A DNA stretch of 64,000 bases, taken from Flavobacterium yafengii (GTDB lineage: Bacteria; Bacteroidota; Bacteroidia; Flavobacteriales; Flavobacteriaceae). The position numbers and the translations under genes were made by a program. Of the stretch, positions 1 through 10,286 are shown piece after piece. The DNA lies in assembly GCF_030010375.1 (NCBI RefSeq), contig NZ_JASCRY010000003.1, positions 372,001 to 436,000 on the forward strand, read 5' to 3'. Under the pieces are notes generated by a model. That model did no database searches. It saw nothing but the letters and a program-made list of their open reading frames with translations, and was not told where the DNA came from. Each line of letters opens with the position of its first letter. Positions within the stretch are counted from its first letter, which is position 1.

Positions 1-255
1 TTGCTTGGTTGCTTGTTTATTTACTTATTTCTCCTGCTGCAATATTTCAAATATCGTTTTTCTTAAAAATGATTTCAAGCAGACAAAAAGCCTCTAAAAA
101 TGAGGGATAATGAAATTGCATAGTTGATTTTTTTTTAATTACTGACCTGCAATTTTAATTACATATTTAAACATCATAAGACTATAAAAAACTTCTAATT
201 CCTAGCCTCCAAAACAAATCATGACCATTTTAAAAACAAATGTATATCTAAATAT

Positions 256-1119
256 ATGAAAAACCTAGTGAAGTTAAATTTGATATGTAGTATATTTATG
301 ACATTTAATGCAAATGCACAAAGCTCAAAAATTATCGCAGGTTTCAACAATATTGAAAGTGTTGCAACTGATGGTCACTTTATTTATCTAGCTGATATAG
401 GTAAAATATTATATCCTAGTACTAAAGATAATGATGGTAAAATAATTAGACTCGATCGTAAAGGCGAAATAATAGACTCTACTTTTATAAAAGAAAAGCT
501 AAATGCCCCTAAAGGCCTTACTGTTACTGAAAAAATCTTGTTTCTTACTGACATTGATCGTCTTATTGCAATTGATTTAAAAACAGGAAACAAATTATAC
601 GAAATTAACTTTAGTAAAGACACCTCGTATTTGAGAGACATATCGATACAGGACAAAAATACTTTATATATCTCTGCAAGTGATACAAATAAAATTTTTA
701 AGGTCAATTTAATTGACAAAACCTATTCGAAAATTAAAACTGATAAATTAATTTTAGGTATCAATGGATTGTCTTACCATAAAAAATCAAATAGAATTTA
801 TGTAAATTCCTTTGGAAACAATACTGATGCGAATGGGAGTATTGGATACATAAACCTAATAGACAACACATTCACAAAATTAGCTATAGTGGCCGGAAAT
901 TACAATGGGATTTATATTAACAATAACATACTGTATACGAGCAATTGGTTTCCATTTCAAAAAAAAGGGGCTTTACTTTCTTTTCAACTTTCTAACCTCA
1001 GAACGAATACTATTAAAGCCCCAAAATCTTTAACTGGCCCTTCTGATTTCTTTATACTGGATGATCAGATAATTGTTTCTGATTTAATAAATAGGAAACT
1101 TCACTTTATTCCATTATAA
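256..1119 (+). CDS. secreted beta-propeller-like protein
   Basis: The 287-residue protein begins with a Sec signal peptide (basic MKN, hydrophobic core, likely cleavage after NANA around residue 21). The rest is rich in short strands and in repeated segments of the type 'G-hydrophobic-A/S-hydrophobic-D' and 'IYVN..N..I', as in NHL/SMP-30-like six-bladed propellers of about 290 residues. No catalytic residues could be placed with confidence. It stands alone, with no close neighbour on the same strand. The start is the first ATG and is followed directly by the signal sequence. An exported or periplasmic location is well supported; the propeller fold is inferred and the substrate is unknown. Confidence 0.7.
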   Translation: MKNLVKLNLICSIFMTFNANAQSSKIIAGFNNIESVATDGHFIYLADIGKILYPSTKDNDGKIIRLDRKGEIIDSTFIKEKLNAPKGLTVTEKILFLTDIDRLIAIDLKTGNKLYEINFSKDTSYLRDISIQDKNTLYISASDTNKIFKVNLIDKTYSKIKTDKLILGINGLSYHKKSNRIYVNSFGNNTDANGSIGYINLIDNTFTKLAIVAGNYNGIYINNNILYTSNWFPFQKKGALLSFQLSNLRTNTIKAPKSLTGPSDFFILDDQIIVSDLINRKLHFIPL

Positions 1120-1489
1120 AAATGCTTAAAAAAGACATTTCTACTACACTTTATAATAGACGTTAAAGTACTGTCATTAGCGTACATAAATAATCATATA
1201 CCTCTTTATTTATTAACTTGGGTGTACAATAAACAATATAAATTAACGCAAGTTTGCATCGTATTAAAAACCTATGAAAAGCATCTTATGAAATCAGTCT
1301 AAAACAATTTATATAAACATACAGCACAATATAAAAAAGGGGCCTCATATTTATACCAAAACCTATTGTTCCAAACATATTTTGTTCTGCATTAATTTAA
1401 AACTCCATGGACCACCCTAAAATCACAACTAAATTAAAATATCATATAAATAATTTTTACTATTCATATACGACTTAATACATAGAATC
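1120..1489. other. intergenic, no gene seen
   Basis: This is an AT-rich stretch of 370 bases with no convincing open frame, hairpin or repeat. It must hold the 3' end of the upstream transcript and the promoter of the small zinc-ribbon gene, but I could not place either. Confidence 0.5.
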
Positions 1490-1744
1490 ATGTCAAATTG
1501 TAGCAATTGCGGATTTAATATACATCCAGATAGGGAATGTATGCGAGAAATTTATAAAGAACCAGCAAACCAATTAAATTCTATAAAAAGAATTTTATTC
1601 AAAAAGAAGAAAGATTATAAAAAGCAATTAGTGTGTCGTATTTGCGCGAGAAAGATTGACCTTACCAATATGAAACACGAAATTATTTTAACACTTGTAC
1701 TTTTAATTTTTGCAATGGTAACAACTTTTACAATACTATTTTAA
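1490..1744 (+). CDS. small zinc-ribbon protein with C-terminal membrane anchor
   Basis: The 84-residue product has a cysteine pair near the start (CSNC, residues 4-7), a further Cys at 17 and a second pair, CRIC, at about 49-52. This spacing suits a zinc ribbon. A lysine-rich patch (KKKKDYKK) precedes the second knuckle, and the last ~20 residues form one hydrophobic segment (ILTLVLLIFAMV). There is no signal peptide, so the zinc-binding part should face the cytoplasm as a tail-anchored protein. The family is not recognised. The gene stands alone, with about 165 bases before the next gene. Metal binding and tail anchoring are inferred from motifs only. Confidence 0.6.
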   Translation: MSNCSNCGFNIHPDRECMREIYKEPANQLNSIKRILFKKKKDYKKQLVCRICARKIDLTNMKHEIILTLVLLIFAMVTTFTILF

Positions 1745-1909
1745 AATTAATTTCCAGTAAAGCGTTCATCAAACCTACTCGATCAAATGGGCTACTCTTT
1801 AAAAATAGTTAAAAGATATACAAAGAACAATAGTCAAAACCATCAATAATTGAGCGCACTACAAGTACTTTTTATTCCATTTTATGCATAAAGTTTACAC
1901 CAAAAAAAA

Positions 1910-2518
1910 ATGAATCAACTTAAAACAATTTTAACATTGTTGCTAACGCTGCCAATCTTTTCAAGTTATAGTCAACAACAAAAGGATACCTACATTTCAT
2001 TTTCTTCAGGTATTGACATCAGAAATGAAATTACAGGCAGTCCCCCTACTAAAGATGAGCCATCATTAAATTATCAATTCCAATTTGGAATGGTAGGTAA
2101 CAATGTCGAAATAAACATTGGTTATGAAGTGTTTCCAAAACTTGATTTTGACAAATATACGGTAGGCATAGGGTATCATTTCCATCTTTATGGCAATGCT
2201 TTAAAACTACCTATACACACCATATTTATACCAAGCATTGAACCAACATTGATTGGTAGACATGGCACTTGGGGAGGAGGAATATCGTATAATCAAGCAT
2301 CATCACACCTATCTTTAGGATTGAACCTTGCTTTCAGATGGCAAATAAATGATAGCACTGCTTTTGAATATTCATTTAACGCTTTACCAAGAACAGATTT
2401 AAGTTCAATGTATGGTGAAATAGCAACAAGAGACCGTGCTTCAATCGCGGGAATTGGAATTGTTGGTAGTAATTTTCTTAAATTAACTTATATGGTACCA
2501 ATAGGTCAAAATTTTTAA
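1910..2518 (+). CDS. probable outer-membrane beta-barrel protein
   Basis: The 202-residue protein has a clear signal peptide (MNQLKTILTLLLTLPIFSSYSQ) and then alternating amphipathic strands rich in G, Y, F, N and S, such as 'GIGYHFHLYG' and 'LGLNLAFRWQIND'. The C-terminus ends in Phe (VPIGQNF), a usual feature of outer-membrane barrels. The length suits a small 8-10-stranded barrel. There is no recognised motif or operon partner, so its role as porin, adhesin or structural protein is open. The ATG chosen follows an A-rich leader and gives a complete signal peptide. Confidence 0.65.
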   Translation: MNQLKTILTLLLTLPIFSSYSQQQKDTYISFSSGIDIRNEITGSPPTKDEPSLNYQFQFGMVGNNVEINIGYEVFPKLDFDKYTVGIGYHFHLYGNALKLPIHTIFIPSIEPTLIGRHGTWGGGISYNQASSHLSLGLNLAFRWQINDSTAFEYSFNALPRTDLSSMYGEIATRDRASIAGIGIVGSNFLKLTYMVPIGQNF

Positions 2519-3012
2519 AACATACTAAAAATACAAACTAGAAACGCTTAGCGGGATTGAGGCAACCCTATATGATTTTATGGGAAAAATAATAAAAGGA
2601 GAAACTTAATTTTTTAGTAAATTTTGCTCCATACATAACCTCAATAGTACTTAGCATGCCCTTCAGGACCAAAAATCGCATGCTAAATCATATTCTCTAA
2701 TTTTTAGACTTTTGTCTATTAAACTTTATTTGATACTACTGATATTAGCATTATAAAAATAAAACTCTTATATCACTTTTAGATTCATCTAGAGCTTTAA
2801 CTGTAAAATATTCTTCAGAATAATTAGAAAATGTCTCGGATTGGAAAACTATTGAAACTGTAGCTGCTAACAATTAGGAAAAACATAGGCAAAAACCTCT
2901 TTTTAGTAGAGGAAAAAAATTTGATGTCGATATAGCATCTTGTTGCCTGAGGGAGTATTAAAGTAATTTCAGGTACGAGTTGAATTGATGAAAAATATAA
3001 TATTAAGTTATC
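2519..3012. other. intergenic with a weak hairpin and a possible coding relic
   Basis: About 490 bases lack a credible gene. TTAGCATGC (2651-2659) and GCATGCTAA (2678-2686) form a 9-bp stem with an 18-base loop but no following T run. At about 2559-2609 the plus strand reads EATLYDFMGKIIKGET then stop. This resembles the end of a type IX secretion sorting domain and may be the last remnant of a deleted secreted-protein gene. Confidence 0.35.
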
Positions 3013-5289
3013 ATGCAAGCAACTTTTCATACAGTAACGGAGTATTATAATGCTAAAAAATTAATCTTAAACGAATCCCTAAAGGGTATTACACAAGCGA
3101 TGAGAGACTATATAATTAGGACAGATGTAGAAGGACTATTTACCTATTTCAATGATAATTTTTTAGAAGATTTTGGTTTATTATTTGACACTAAATATAT
3201 TCTTGGCAATAATTCCCTGTCCCCTTTAAAAAAGTACCACCAAAATAAGATAATTTCCGCAGTAAAAAAATGTTTGAATCATCCAAACAGAATATTTCAG
3301 GCCGAGATAAGAACTAGCTATATTAGAGCTACACATTGGGATTTCATTTATGTAACGAATACTATTGGAGAATTAGGAGAAATTCAAGGTGTGGGATTTG
3401 ACATATCAGGCCAGATGAAAGCTGAACAATCTTTAATGGAAAGCGATTCCAGATTCAAGCTTGCATGTAAAGCAACTTCAGACGCCATTTGGGATTGGGA
3501 TCCAAAAACTAACCGGTTATTTTGGGGGGAAGGCTTCAATACTTTATTTGGACATGATTCAGGATATTCTTGTGGAAGAAACAAATGGGAATCTCATCTT
3601 CACCCTCAGGACGCTTTAAATACAATCAATAGCGTTAATGCAGTAATTGAAGGAACAGACAAATATTGGCACGCGAAATACCGCTTTAAGAAAGGTAATG
3701 GAAATTATGCCTTTGTAATAGATCGCGGCGTAATTATTAGAGATGAGAAAAATGCAATCATTCGCATAGTTGGTGCCTTGCAAGATATTACGGAGAAAAA
3801 AAAAACAGAACAACTATTGGAGAAAGCAACATTTTTATCCAGAATCGGGAATTTCGAAGTTGATTTTGTCAATAATGAAATCTACTGGTCAGATATGGCT
3901 AAGGAGATACATGAAGTAGCGACGGACTTTATTCCCGATTTTAATAATGTCTATTCTTTTTATATAACTGGCTCTAGCCTTGACATGATGAAGAAGTCAT
4001 TCCTAGATAGTAAAAAAAAAAACATGCCTTTTGATACTGAAGTACAAATAATCACAGCTAAACAAACTAAGCGTTGGGTACGAGTAGTAGTAGTCCCAGA
4101 ATTTTCACAAGGAAAATGCCTTCGAATAATTGGAAGCTTTCAGGATATAAATAATATTATTAAGATCGAATCTGAAGTTTTAAAAGCAAATGAAGAGAAA
4201 GAATTTATTCTTGAAAGTATTGGGGATGCTTTTTTTGCTATGGATTATAACGGGATGATAACCTATTGGAACAAGCAGTCCGAAAAATTGCTAAACATTT
4301 CAAAACAAAAAACATTAGGAAAAAACATATGGCAAATATTTCCAAAAGTTCTGCACAGCTCTTTTTTTAGTTATTATACGAAATGTGTTGAAGAAAAAAA
4401 AAATCAACATTTTGAAGTTTATATCGAATTGATGGATAAATGGCTTGAGGTTTCAGCGCATCCGTCTTCCAAAGGGCTATCAGTATATTTTAAAGATATT
4501 TCATTACGAAAAGAAACTGATTCTCGTTTACTAAAATTAAATAAAGATCTACAAGAATATACGAAGGAGCTGGTTACTGCAAACAAAAATCTTGAGCAGT
4601 TTTCCTTCATTCTCTCTCATAATCTGCGTGCTCCAGTGGCAAACATTCTTGGCTTAGCCAACCTAATGGAAGGGAAAGAATATCTTCCAGAAGTAAAGGA
4701 AATTTTTATGCAGGAGATTTCTAATAATGCCAATCGGCTAGATAACATCATTATTGATTTAAACAATGTCTTACAGGTAAAATCAAATATTTCACTCCAG
4801 AGAGAGTTTGTTATATTAGAAAATCTTATTGGTTCTATTAAACTACAAATAAAAAATTCGCTTCAAAAAGAACAGGTTCAGATCATTACCAGATTCGAAG
4901 ATATGCCTGAATTAGAAACTGTTAAATCCTATTTACATAGCATTTTTTTCAATCTGATAACAAATAGTATTAAGTACCGCAAACATGATTTTTCGCCTAT
5001 AATTGAAATCTATTCTAAAAAAAGTAAAGGAGGCATTAAAATTATCTATAAAGATAATGGATTGGGTATAGACCTATCTAAAAAAGGCAAAAACATCTTT
5101 GGACTTTACCAACGATTTCATCTCCATATTGAAGGGAAAGGGATGGGCTTATTCATGGTTAAAACGCTGGTAGAATTATTAGGTGGAAAAATTAGTGTTT
5201 TAAGTGAGATAGATAAAGGAACCCAGTTTACATTAGAATTTAAAAATAAAAACTCAAATTCAATTACTCAGGATGAAAAAGATGAATAA
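3013..5289 (+). CDS. multi-PAS sensor histidine kinase
   Basis: This 758-residue kinase has no membrane segment, so a cytosolic sensor is likely. Four PAS/PAC-like units occur in series (about 28-135, 146-270, 272-385 and 397-505); three end in the PAC-like 'GxxxDIS/DITE/DINN' signature. A coiled linker leads to the HisKA box 'SHNLRAPVANILGL' with phospho-acceptor His536. The ATPase domain shows the N box (FFNLITNSIKYR), G1 (DNGLGID) and G2 (GKGMGLFMVKTLVELLGG). The gene overlaps the downstream receiver gene by 17 bases, so the two are probably translationally coupled and act as a pair. The signal sensed is unknown. The protein looks intact. Confidence 0.9.
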   Translation: MQATFHTVTEYYNAKKLILNESLKGITQAMRDYIIRTDVEGLFTYFNDNFLEDFGLLFDTKYILGNNSLSPLKKYHQNKIISAVKKCLNHPNRIFQAEIRTSYIRATHWDFIYVTNTIGELGEIQGVGFDISGQMKAEQSLMESDSRFKLACKATSDAIWDWDPKTNRLFWGEGFNTLFGHDSGYSCGRNKWESHLHPQDALNTINSVNAVIEGTDKYWHAKYRFKKGNGNYAFVIDRGVIIRDEKNAIIRIVGALQDITEKKKTEQLLEKATFLSRIGNFEVDFVNNEIYWSDMAKEIHEVATDFIPDFNNVYSFYITGSSLDMMKKSFLDSKKKNMPFDTEVQIITAKQTKRWVRVVVVPEFSQGKCLRIIGSFQDINNIIKIESEVLKANEEKEFILESIGDAFFAMDYNGMITYWNKQSEKLLNISKQKTLGKNIWQIFPKVLHSSFFSYYTKCVEEKKNQHFEVYIELMDKWLEVSAHPSSKGLSVYFKDISLRKETDSRLLKLNKDLQEYTKELVTANKNLEQFSFILSHNLRAPVANILGLANLMEGKEYLPEVKEIFMQEISNNANRLDNIIIDLNNVLQVKSNISLQREFVILENLIGSIKLQIKNSLQKEQVQIITRFEDMPELETVKSYLHSIFFNLITNSIKYRKHDFSPIIEIYSKKSKGGIKIIYKDNGLGIDLSKKGKNIFGLYQRFHLHIEGKGMGLFMVKTLVELLGGKISVLSEIDKGTQFTLEFKNKNSNSITQDEKDE

Positions 5290-5674
5290 TTTTGTAATAG
5301 TTGATGATGATAGTACAAGTGTTCTGATTTGTAAATTTATCATTCAAAAGTTTAACCCACAGGCTAAAGTATCAACGTTTACAGAACCCGAAATAGCTCT
5401 TGACAAAATTGGAAAAGGCTTTGGAGATTTCACTGAAGATATACAGGCTATTCTTTTTTTGGACATAAATATGCCGAGTATGACAGGTTGGGAATTTTTG
5501 GAAGTATTCAATAATTTTAATCATAAAATAAAGGAAAAGTTTATTATTTATGTACTATCCTCTTCCGTAGAAGACTTTGAAAAAAAAGCAAAAAAATATC
5601 CTTTTGTAAGCGGGTTTCTTTCTAAACCATTAAGGCTAAATTATTTGGAAGAGATCAATATACTTAAACCGTAA
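5273..5674 (+). CDS. stand-alone response-regulator receiver protein
   Basis: The 133 residues form a single CheY-like receiver with no output domain. Acidic residues cluster at 11-13 (VDDDS), the phospho-acceptor is Asp64 in LFLDINMP, a Ser-rich strand follows at about 94-99 and Lys118 lies in LSKPL. The two-residue insertion before the phosphorylation strand (GDFTEDIQ) is typical of Bacteroidota single-domain receivers, often described as Rcp1/CheY-like. The start lies inside the kinase gene; a second ATG nine bases later is possible. Output must come from protein-protein contact or phosphotransfer, not DNA binding. Confidence 0.88.
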   Translation: MKKMNNFVIVDDDSTSVLICKFIIQKFNPQAKVSTFTEPEIALDKIGKGFGDFTEDIQAILFLDINMPSMTGWEFLEVFNNFNHKIKEKFIIYVLSSSVEDFEKKAKKYPFVSGFLSKPLRLNYLEEINILKP

Positions 5675-5830
5675 TTTTTGATTAGCCATTGTTCTATTTA
5701 ACGCAAAGGGATATTCTGATTATATCAGACAGCATGGCAGCATATTAAATTTAATGGAGCGTTAACCTTAGTTTAGCGGAATCGAGAAAAAAATTTAAAA
5801 AAAAACACTAACTATTCAAAACAAAAAAAT

Positions 5831-7331
5831 ATGAAAAAATTAATTTTAATTATCATTCTGTTTATCTCTCTTAACAGTTTTTCACAAGATGTAAATGATA
5901 AAATTAAGTTGTTTGAAAACAATTTAAATCATTGGGATAAATCAAAAAGTAAAAAATGGTCTTTAAAAGAAAGAATGGCTTATTATCAAGTTAATGCGGT
6001 GAGCATTGCTGTAATAAAGGATTACAAGGTAGAATAGGTAAAAGCTTATGGATATGCAGATGTTTCTGAAAAGAAATTAGCAACTACTCAAACACTTTTT
6101 CAAGCGGCCTCGATAAGTAAGTCTATTAATAGTCTTGCTGTTTTAAAACTAGCTGAAGAAGGAAAATTAAGTTTGGATGCTGATATAAATGATTATTTAA
6201 AAGAATGGAAATTCCCATACGATTCAATTTCAAAAGGGAAGAAAATTTCACTGGCAAAATTACTAAGTCATGAGGCTGGTCTTTCAACTTCTTGTTTTGC
6301 AGGGTATGAAAGGGGAAAGGATATACCAACAACAATAGCAATTCTTGATGGATTAAAACCAGCCAGTTAACAGGCTGTGCGTTCTATATTTGAACCGGAT
6401 TTGAAATTTCAATATTCGGGTGGTGGAATTACTATTTCTCAATTAATTCTTCAAAACAGAACAGGCGAAAAATATGAAGATTATATGCTGAAGAATATTT
6501 TAACCCCACTGGAAATGAACAACAGTTCCTATAATCAACCTCCGCTACAGAAAGAGAAAATATACTTGCCACAGGATATAACGCGTATAGCAAAGAAGTA
6601 AAAGGAAAGTTTCACATTTATCCTGAAAAGCAGCTGCTGGATTATGGACCAATCCAACAGATTTGGCGAAATACATGATTGATACTCAATTGTCCTTATT
6701 AGGAAAATCGAATAAAATATTATCTAACGAAATGTCTCTTAGTAGACTCGATAATAAACTGGGGGGTTTTACTATGAATTTTGAAGGTGTGAAATATTTT
6801 ACTCATAGTGCCGGTAATGAAGGGTTTAGATGCAATTACATTGGCAGCTTTGAAAATGGAAATGGAATTGTAATCATGGCTAATGATGGTTCAGGAAGAA
6901 TAATAGAGGACATAACGCGTAGTATTGCAAGTATGAATAATTGGAAAAACTTTCCATTTGAATTAAGAAAAGAATCCATTTCTTTAGCCATTAGAAAAGA
7001 ATCGTTGAAAGACATTAAACAAGGAATAGAATATTATAAAAAACTTAAAAAGAATAACTACAACGAGTATAATTTTTCTGATGAAAGCGAATTAAATTCA
7101 TTAGGGCATGATTTTTTAGGAAATGATAAAATAGAATCAGCATTTGAAATTTTTAATCTTAATGTAAATGAATTTCCAAACTCAGGCAATGTTTATGATA
7201 GTCGTGGTGAATCCTATTTTTATAAAAAGGATTATTTACTATCAAAAAAAGATTATTTAAAAGCGTTAGAATTAGATCCTACAAATCAAAATGCAAAAGA
7301 AATGCTTTTAAAAATTGAAAAACTGATGTAA
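5831..7331 (+). pseudogene. serine hydrolase (class C beta-lactamase fold) with TPR tail, decayed
   Basis: Read across breaks, this is an exported hydrolase of about 500 residues. It has a signal peptide (MKKLILIIILFISLNSFSQ), an S-I-S-K nucleophile motif near 6109-6120, a 'LLSHEAGL' segment, 'YSGGG' near 6413, a late 'HSAGNEGF' motif near 6805 and a C-terminal TPR pair. It is interrupted by TAG at 6035-6037, TAA at 6368-6370, a frameshift near 6540 and a second frameshift near 6628. The second restores '..AAGLWTNPTDLAKYM..' and fits loss of one A in an A run. Two stops and two shifts make a functional product very unlikely. Related intact genes occur at 23459 and 34776. Confidence 0.85.
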
Positions 7332-7669
7332 AAATAAAACTGAACTAAGGCGATTTTTCACAATGGCTGTTAACATCCAGATTTAAGATTGCTCAAAATC
7401 AACAATCTTTATAGAATAAAAATACATTAAAAAACACTGTACTTACTGTTTTCCGTAATAGTTTTAATTAGATAATTGCTAATCTAGCAATCACGAATAT
7501 CTGATTTTAATTACAACAGTTAAATGGTATTAAACGAAAAATTTCCTATTTAATCATTCATGATTTGTTATGTTATTGTAAATGACTGTTATTTAATTAA
7601 GTGAGGCGATGTCTTTTTAGATGTTTTTGGAGAAATAATTGCACGCATCAAGCCTATGATTCAGGAGAA
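7332..7669. other. intergenic, flank of the IS66 element
   Basis: No gene is visible. A short open plus-strand stretch at about 7606-7692 reads 'GDVFLDVFGEIIARIKPM' and could be a coding scrap interrupted by the IS66 insertion, but it is too short to assign. I could not find the left inverted repeat of the element here. Confidence 0.35.
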
Positions 7670-9217
7670 TTATTTAATTTGCTTGGTATAAAAACATACA
7701 TATGGGTATTGAGGAAGAAGATAATGCAGTTTTGATGATTTGGTATCGTTAATATTATTTAAAACATGATGCAACCATTGGGATGGATTGATATTGTTTT
7801 TCTTGCAAGTGGTAAAAAACGAATAGTACCTCGCAATGTTTTTTGCTGCTTCGTGCGAACCTGCAAAAAGATAGTTTTTTTTTCTAGGGCCAACGGACGA
7901 ATGGCATTTTCAACAAGATTATAGTCAATTTGAAGATTTCCGCCTTTTAGATAAGCCATCAGGCTGTCCCAGCGTTTCAGGCAGTAATCATACGCCTTGC
8001 CTAACAGGCTTTTGGGTAATTAAAATTTTGACTATGCTGCGATATAATTACCTATTTCGTTCAGGACAGGATGAGATTCTTCCAGCCTCAAAGTCTGTCT
8101 TTCTTGAATTGAAAAGTTTTGAGAAGTCGCTTTTCGTTCAATTTTATACAGCTTCTGGATCTGTAACATTATGTGAGATACATTGGCTTTGTTATAATCC
8201 AATGCTTTTTCAAAATAGCGACGAGCATGTGCCCAACATGCTATTTGCGTGACGTTTTCTTTGAGTGCAAATTGTGGATATACGCCATAGCTATCGGTTT
8301 GAAGATATCCTTCAAATTTGTTTAGCATTTCCAAAGATCCTTCGCTGCCGTGTCTTTTTCGGTAACCAAAATACATACTTTAGGGTATGGGCGCATGATG
8401 CACCCACATAAATCCGGTAGGTGTTGTCCCTTTTTTATCTGTGTCCTTTACTTTTATTGGAGGTTCGTCCGCCTGAAGATAACCGTTGTTCTGGGTATGC
8501 TGTCGGTGACATTCATACAGCGGCCGAAGTAATTAAGAAACTAATCTAGCCCAGAAATCGACCATAGAAGAAGGGATGACGACCCCCTCTCTTGAAAATC
8601 ACTGTATCTGGCGATAAAGTGGAAGATGATCTACAAAGTTATCGCTGATGATTTGAGATAAAAGAGTCGTTCCGGCAATACATTTTGGGATCGGACGAAA
8701 ATCAAGGGAGACAATTTTGACTTGCTGATTTCCTTTTTCATCCGCAGGAGCAACATATTTGTTTCTGATATAGCGGTTAATGAACAATTTTACAGGAGCG
8801 TATTCCAATTCATCAGTAATTTCCTGACCGATACACTTCATTCCTTCAATATTTTCAGTTGGTTCCAATATGATTTCGTTTATCGGAAGATGTGAAGGCA
8901 AAGCCATACGACCTTGATGCTTTTTAACTGCTTTCTCGCGTTCGTAAGTGATTTGTTCTTACGGATTCAATAGCCGTTATGAATTCTTGCTGGTCAATTT
9001 CAAAAGGAATGGCTAATTGCTCTGGATTTTCACTGGTGATGAAACTCTCTTTTTTAAAACCGTAAATCGCTCTTTTGAACTGCTCAATCTGAAATTTGAG
9101 ATAACTGTTCTCCTGTTCGAGTTTCGTTGCTACAATCTCTAGTTTTTCGGATTTAGATTCTAATTTGGAATTGAAAAATTCTAATTTATTAGCCTTATAT
9201 TGTAATTTGGAATTCAC
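7670..9217 (-). pseudogene. tnpC: IS66 transposase TnpC, frameshifted
   Basis: The N-terminal piece (8924-9217) is the coiled-coil leader with the 'QFKRAIYGFKKESF' segment. The next (8599-8907) matches the middle region ('DFRPIPKCIAGTTLLSQIIS'). Piece 8032-8376 carries part of the DDE core ('YLQTDSYGVYPQFA', 'CWAHARRYFEKAL'). Piece 7759-7959 carries 'DYNLVENAIRPLALEKK', and the true C-terminus (..PSQWLHHVLNNI..) is only reached by another shift near 7800. Sequence between the pieces also contains stops, so at least four lesions separate them. A full TnpC of about 500 residues cannot be made. Confidence 0.85.
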
Positions 9218-9357
9218 TTTTATCTAACTTTTGAGTAATTTCAAAAGCTCTTCTTTAGAGTAATTATCAAACAAATCTACTGCGTTTTCCATGCTCCTAA
9301 AATAGGAAATCAGTAGTAAAAACGGAAGGTTTAAAGGAATTTACAATCACTTTTTTT

Positions 9358-9696
9358 CTATTTTGTATCTCTTTTTTTCTTGAAATCTCGCAATTTAAGA
9401 CCACCCAAAACCAACAGTAATTCTTCTTTTTTCAATTCTCTTGAAACCGAATCGTTTGTCAAAAAATCAAACCTTCCTTGTTCGAGTCGCTTGTAGAAAA
9501 TCGTAAATCCATCACCATCCCTATAAAGCAGTTTGATGTGGGTTTTGAATTTGTTCAGAAAAACAAAAACATCCCCTGCCTGAGGGTTTTGGTTCAGGTA
9601 ATTCCGAACCAAGCCCGCAAGTCCGTCAAAACCTTTTCGCATATCAACCAACGTGCAACACATGTGATAGCGAACATGTGAACTCAATCCCAACAA
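9358..9696 (-). CDS. tnpB: IS66 family accessory protein TnpB
   Basis: The 112-residue protein matches the small IS66 Orf2 family in length and pattern: 'VDMRKGFDGLAGLV', 'GDVFVFLNKFKTHIKLLYRDGDGFTIFYKRLEQGRF' with the usual aromatic-rich core (split here by eye for motif reading), then a short basic tail. It is required together with TnpA and TnpC for transposition of IS66 elements, although its biochemical role is unclear. It overlaps the end of tnpA by 13 bases. The frame is intact, but it is stranded beside a broken tnpC. Confidence 0.85.
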   Translation of the reverse strand: MLGLSSHVRYHMCCTLVDMRKGFDGLAGLVRNYLNQNPQAGDVFVFLNKFKTHIKLLYRDGDGFTIFYKRLEQGRFDFLTNDSVSRELKKEELLLVLGGLKLRDFKKKRDTK

Positions 9697-9977
9697 AAGT
9701 AAATTGTAATGGTGATTCCTCCTCGAAGATCGATTCGCATTTTTAGATCTGAGAATTTTGAGGCTGACTGTTTTGTTTCATTGCTCGGATTCTCAGCAAC
9801 AGAGAAAAAGGAAACTTCTGGTTTTGATTGTTTGGAACCAGCAATCTGGTTGAACTTTTTTAGCCAATAATTGAATTGGTGCAAAGAGATATGCTGCTCT
9901 CTGCAAAATTTACTATTTGGTAATCCTGACTCTCGCCATTGCACAGCCAATGTATACATCTGTTCTTGTTGATTCAT
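9684..9977 (-). CDS. tnpA: IS66 family accessory protein TnpA
   Basis: The 97-residue protein has the N-terminal helix-turn-helix typical of IS66 Orf1: 'WRESGLPNSKFCREQHISLHQFNYWLKKF'-type spacing at about residues 13-41, followed by a low-complexity linker and the strand 'MRIDLRGGITITI'. It presumably binds the element's ends. It is the first gene of the tnpA-tnpB-tnpC order and overlaps tnpB. The C-terminus (YFCWD) may be slightly altered compared with relatives. Confidence 0.82.
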   Translation of the reverse strand: MNQQEQMYTLAVQWRESGLPNSKFCREQHISLHQFNYWLKKFNQIAGSKQSKPEVSFFSVAENPSNETKQSASKFSDLKMRIDLRGGITITIYFCWD

Positions 9978-10286
9978 GTTCTAAATATTGAATCAGCAAA
10001 TTTAAAGTAGCGGATTTACGTATGAAATATGCTTTTAGTGGGGTGGATACTATGTAGCACAAAAACAAATGGCCTAAGTATCGCTTTATTTGAAATAATT
10101 TTCGCTACTATAAGCTAGGTCCAATAGCAATTTAGTAAAAAAAATTGATTAGATATTGATCAAAATGTCGAATTTCATAAATTAATGTTGTGGTAAACCA
10201 ATATCTATAACAAAGATGGTGCAAAGATAAATTATAGGGTGCCGAAAACGTTAATAAATACTCAAAATACCAAATCAATTATCTAA

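Larger units (their letters stand above)
7670..9977 (-). mobile_element. IS66-family element, degenerate
   Basis: The classic IS66 order tnpA-tnpB-tnpC is present on the minus strand. tnpA and tnpB are open, while tnpC is broken in several places. Beyond tnpA a plausible terminus, GTATCCACCCCACTAAAAGC read on the minus strand, lies near 10036-10055, but no matching left repeat was found. The boundaries given are therefore those of the genes, not proven transposon ends. Without an intact tnpC transposase the element should not move by itself. Confidence 0.85.

Noticed and set aside
384..719. Open frame on the minus strand inside the propeller gene
   Set aside because: It is a mirror frame of a clearly coding plus-strand gene, with no family resemblance.
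2824..3030. Minus-strand frame of 68 codons before the PAS kinase
   Set aside because: It has low-complexity composition, overlaps the kinase start and shows no coding features.
5715..5729. Palindrome TCTGATTATATCAGA after the receiver gene
   Set aside because: It is short and AT-rich, with no gene start close enough to suggest an operator and no T run for a terminator.
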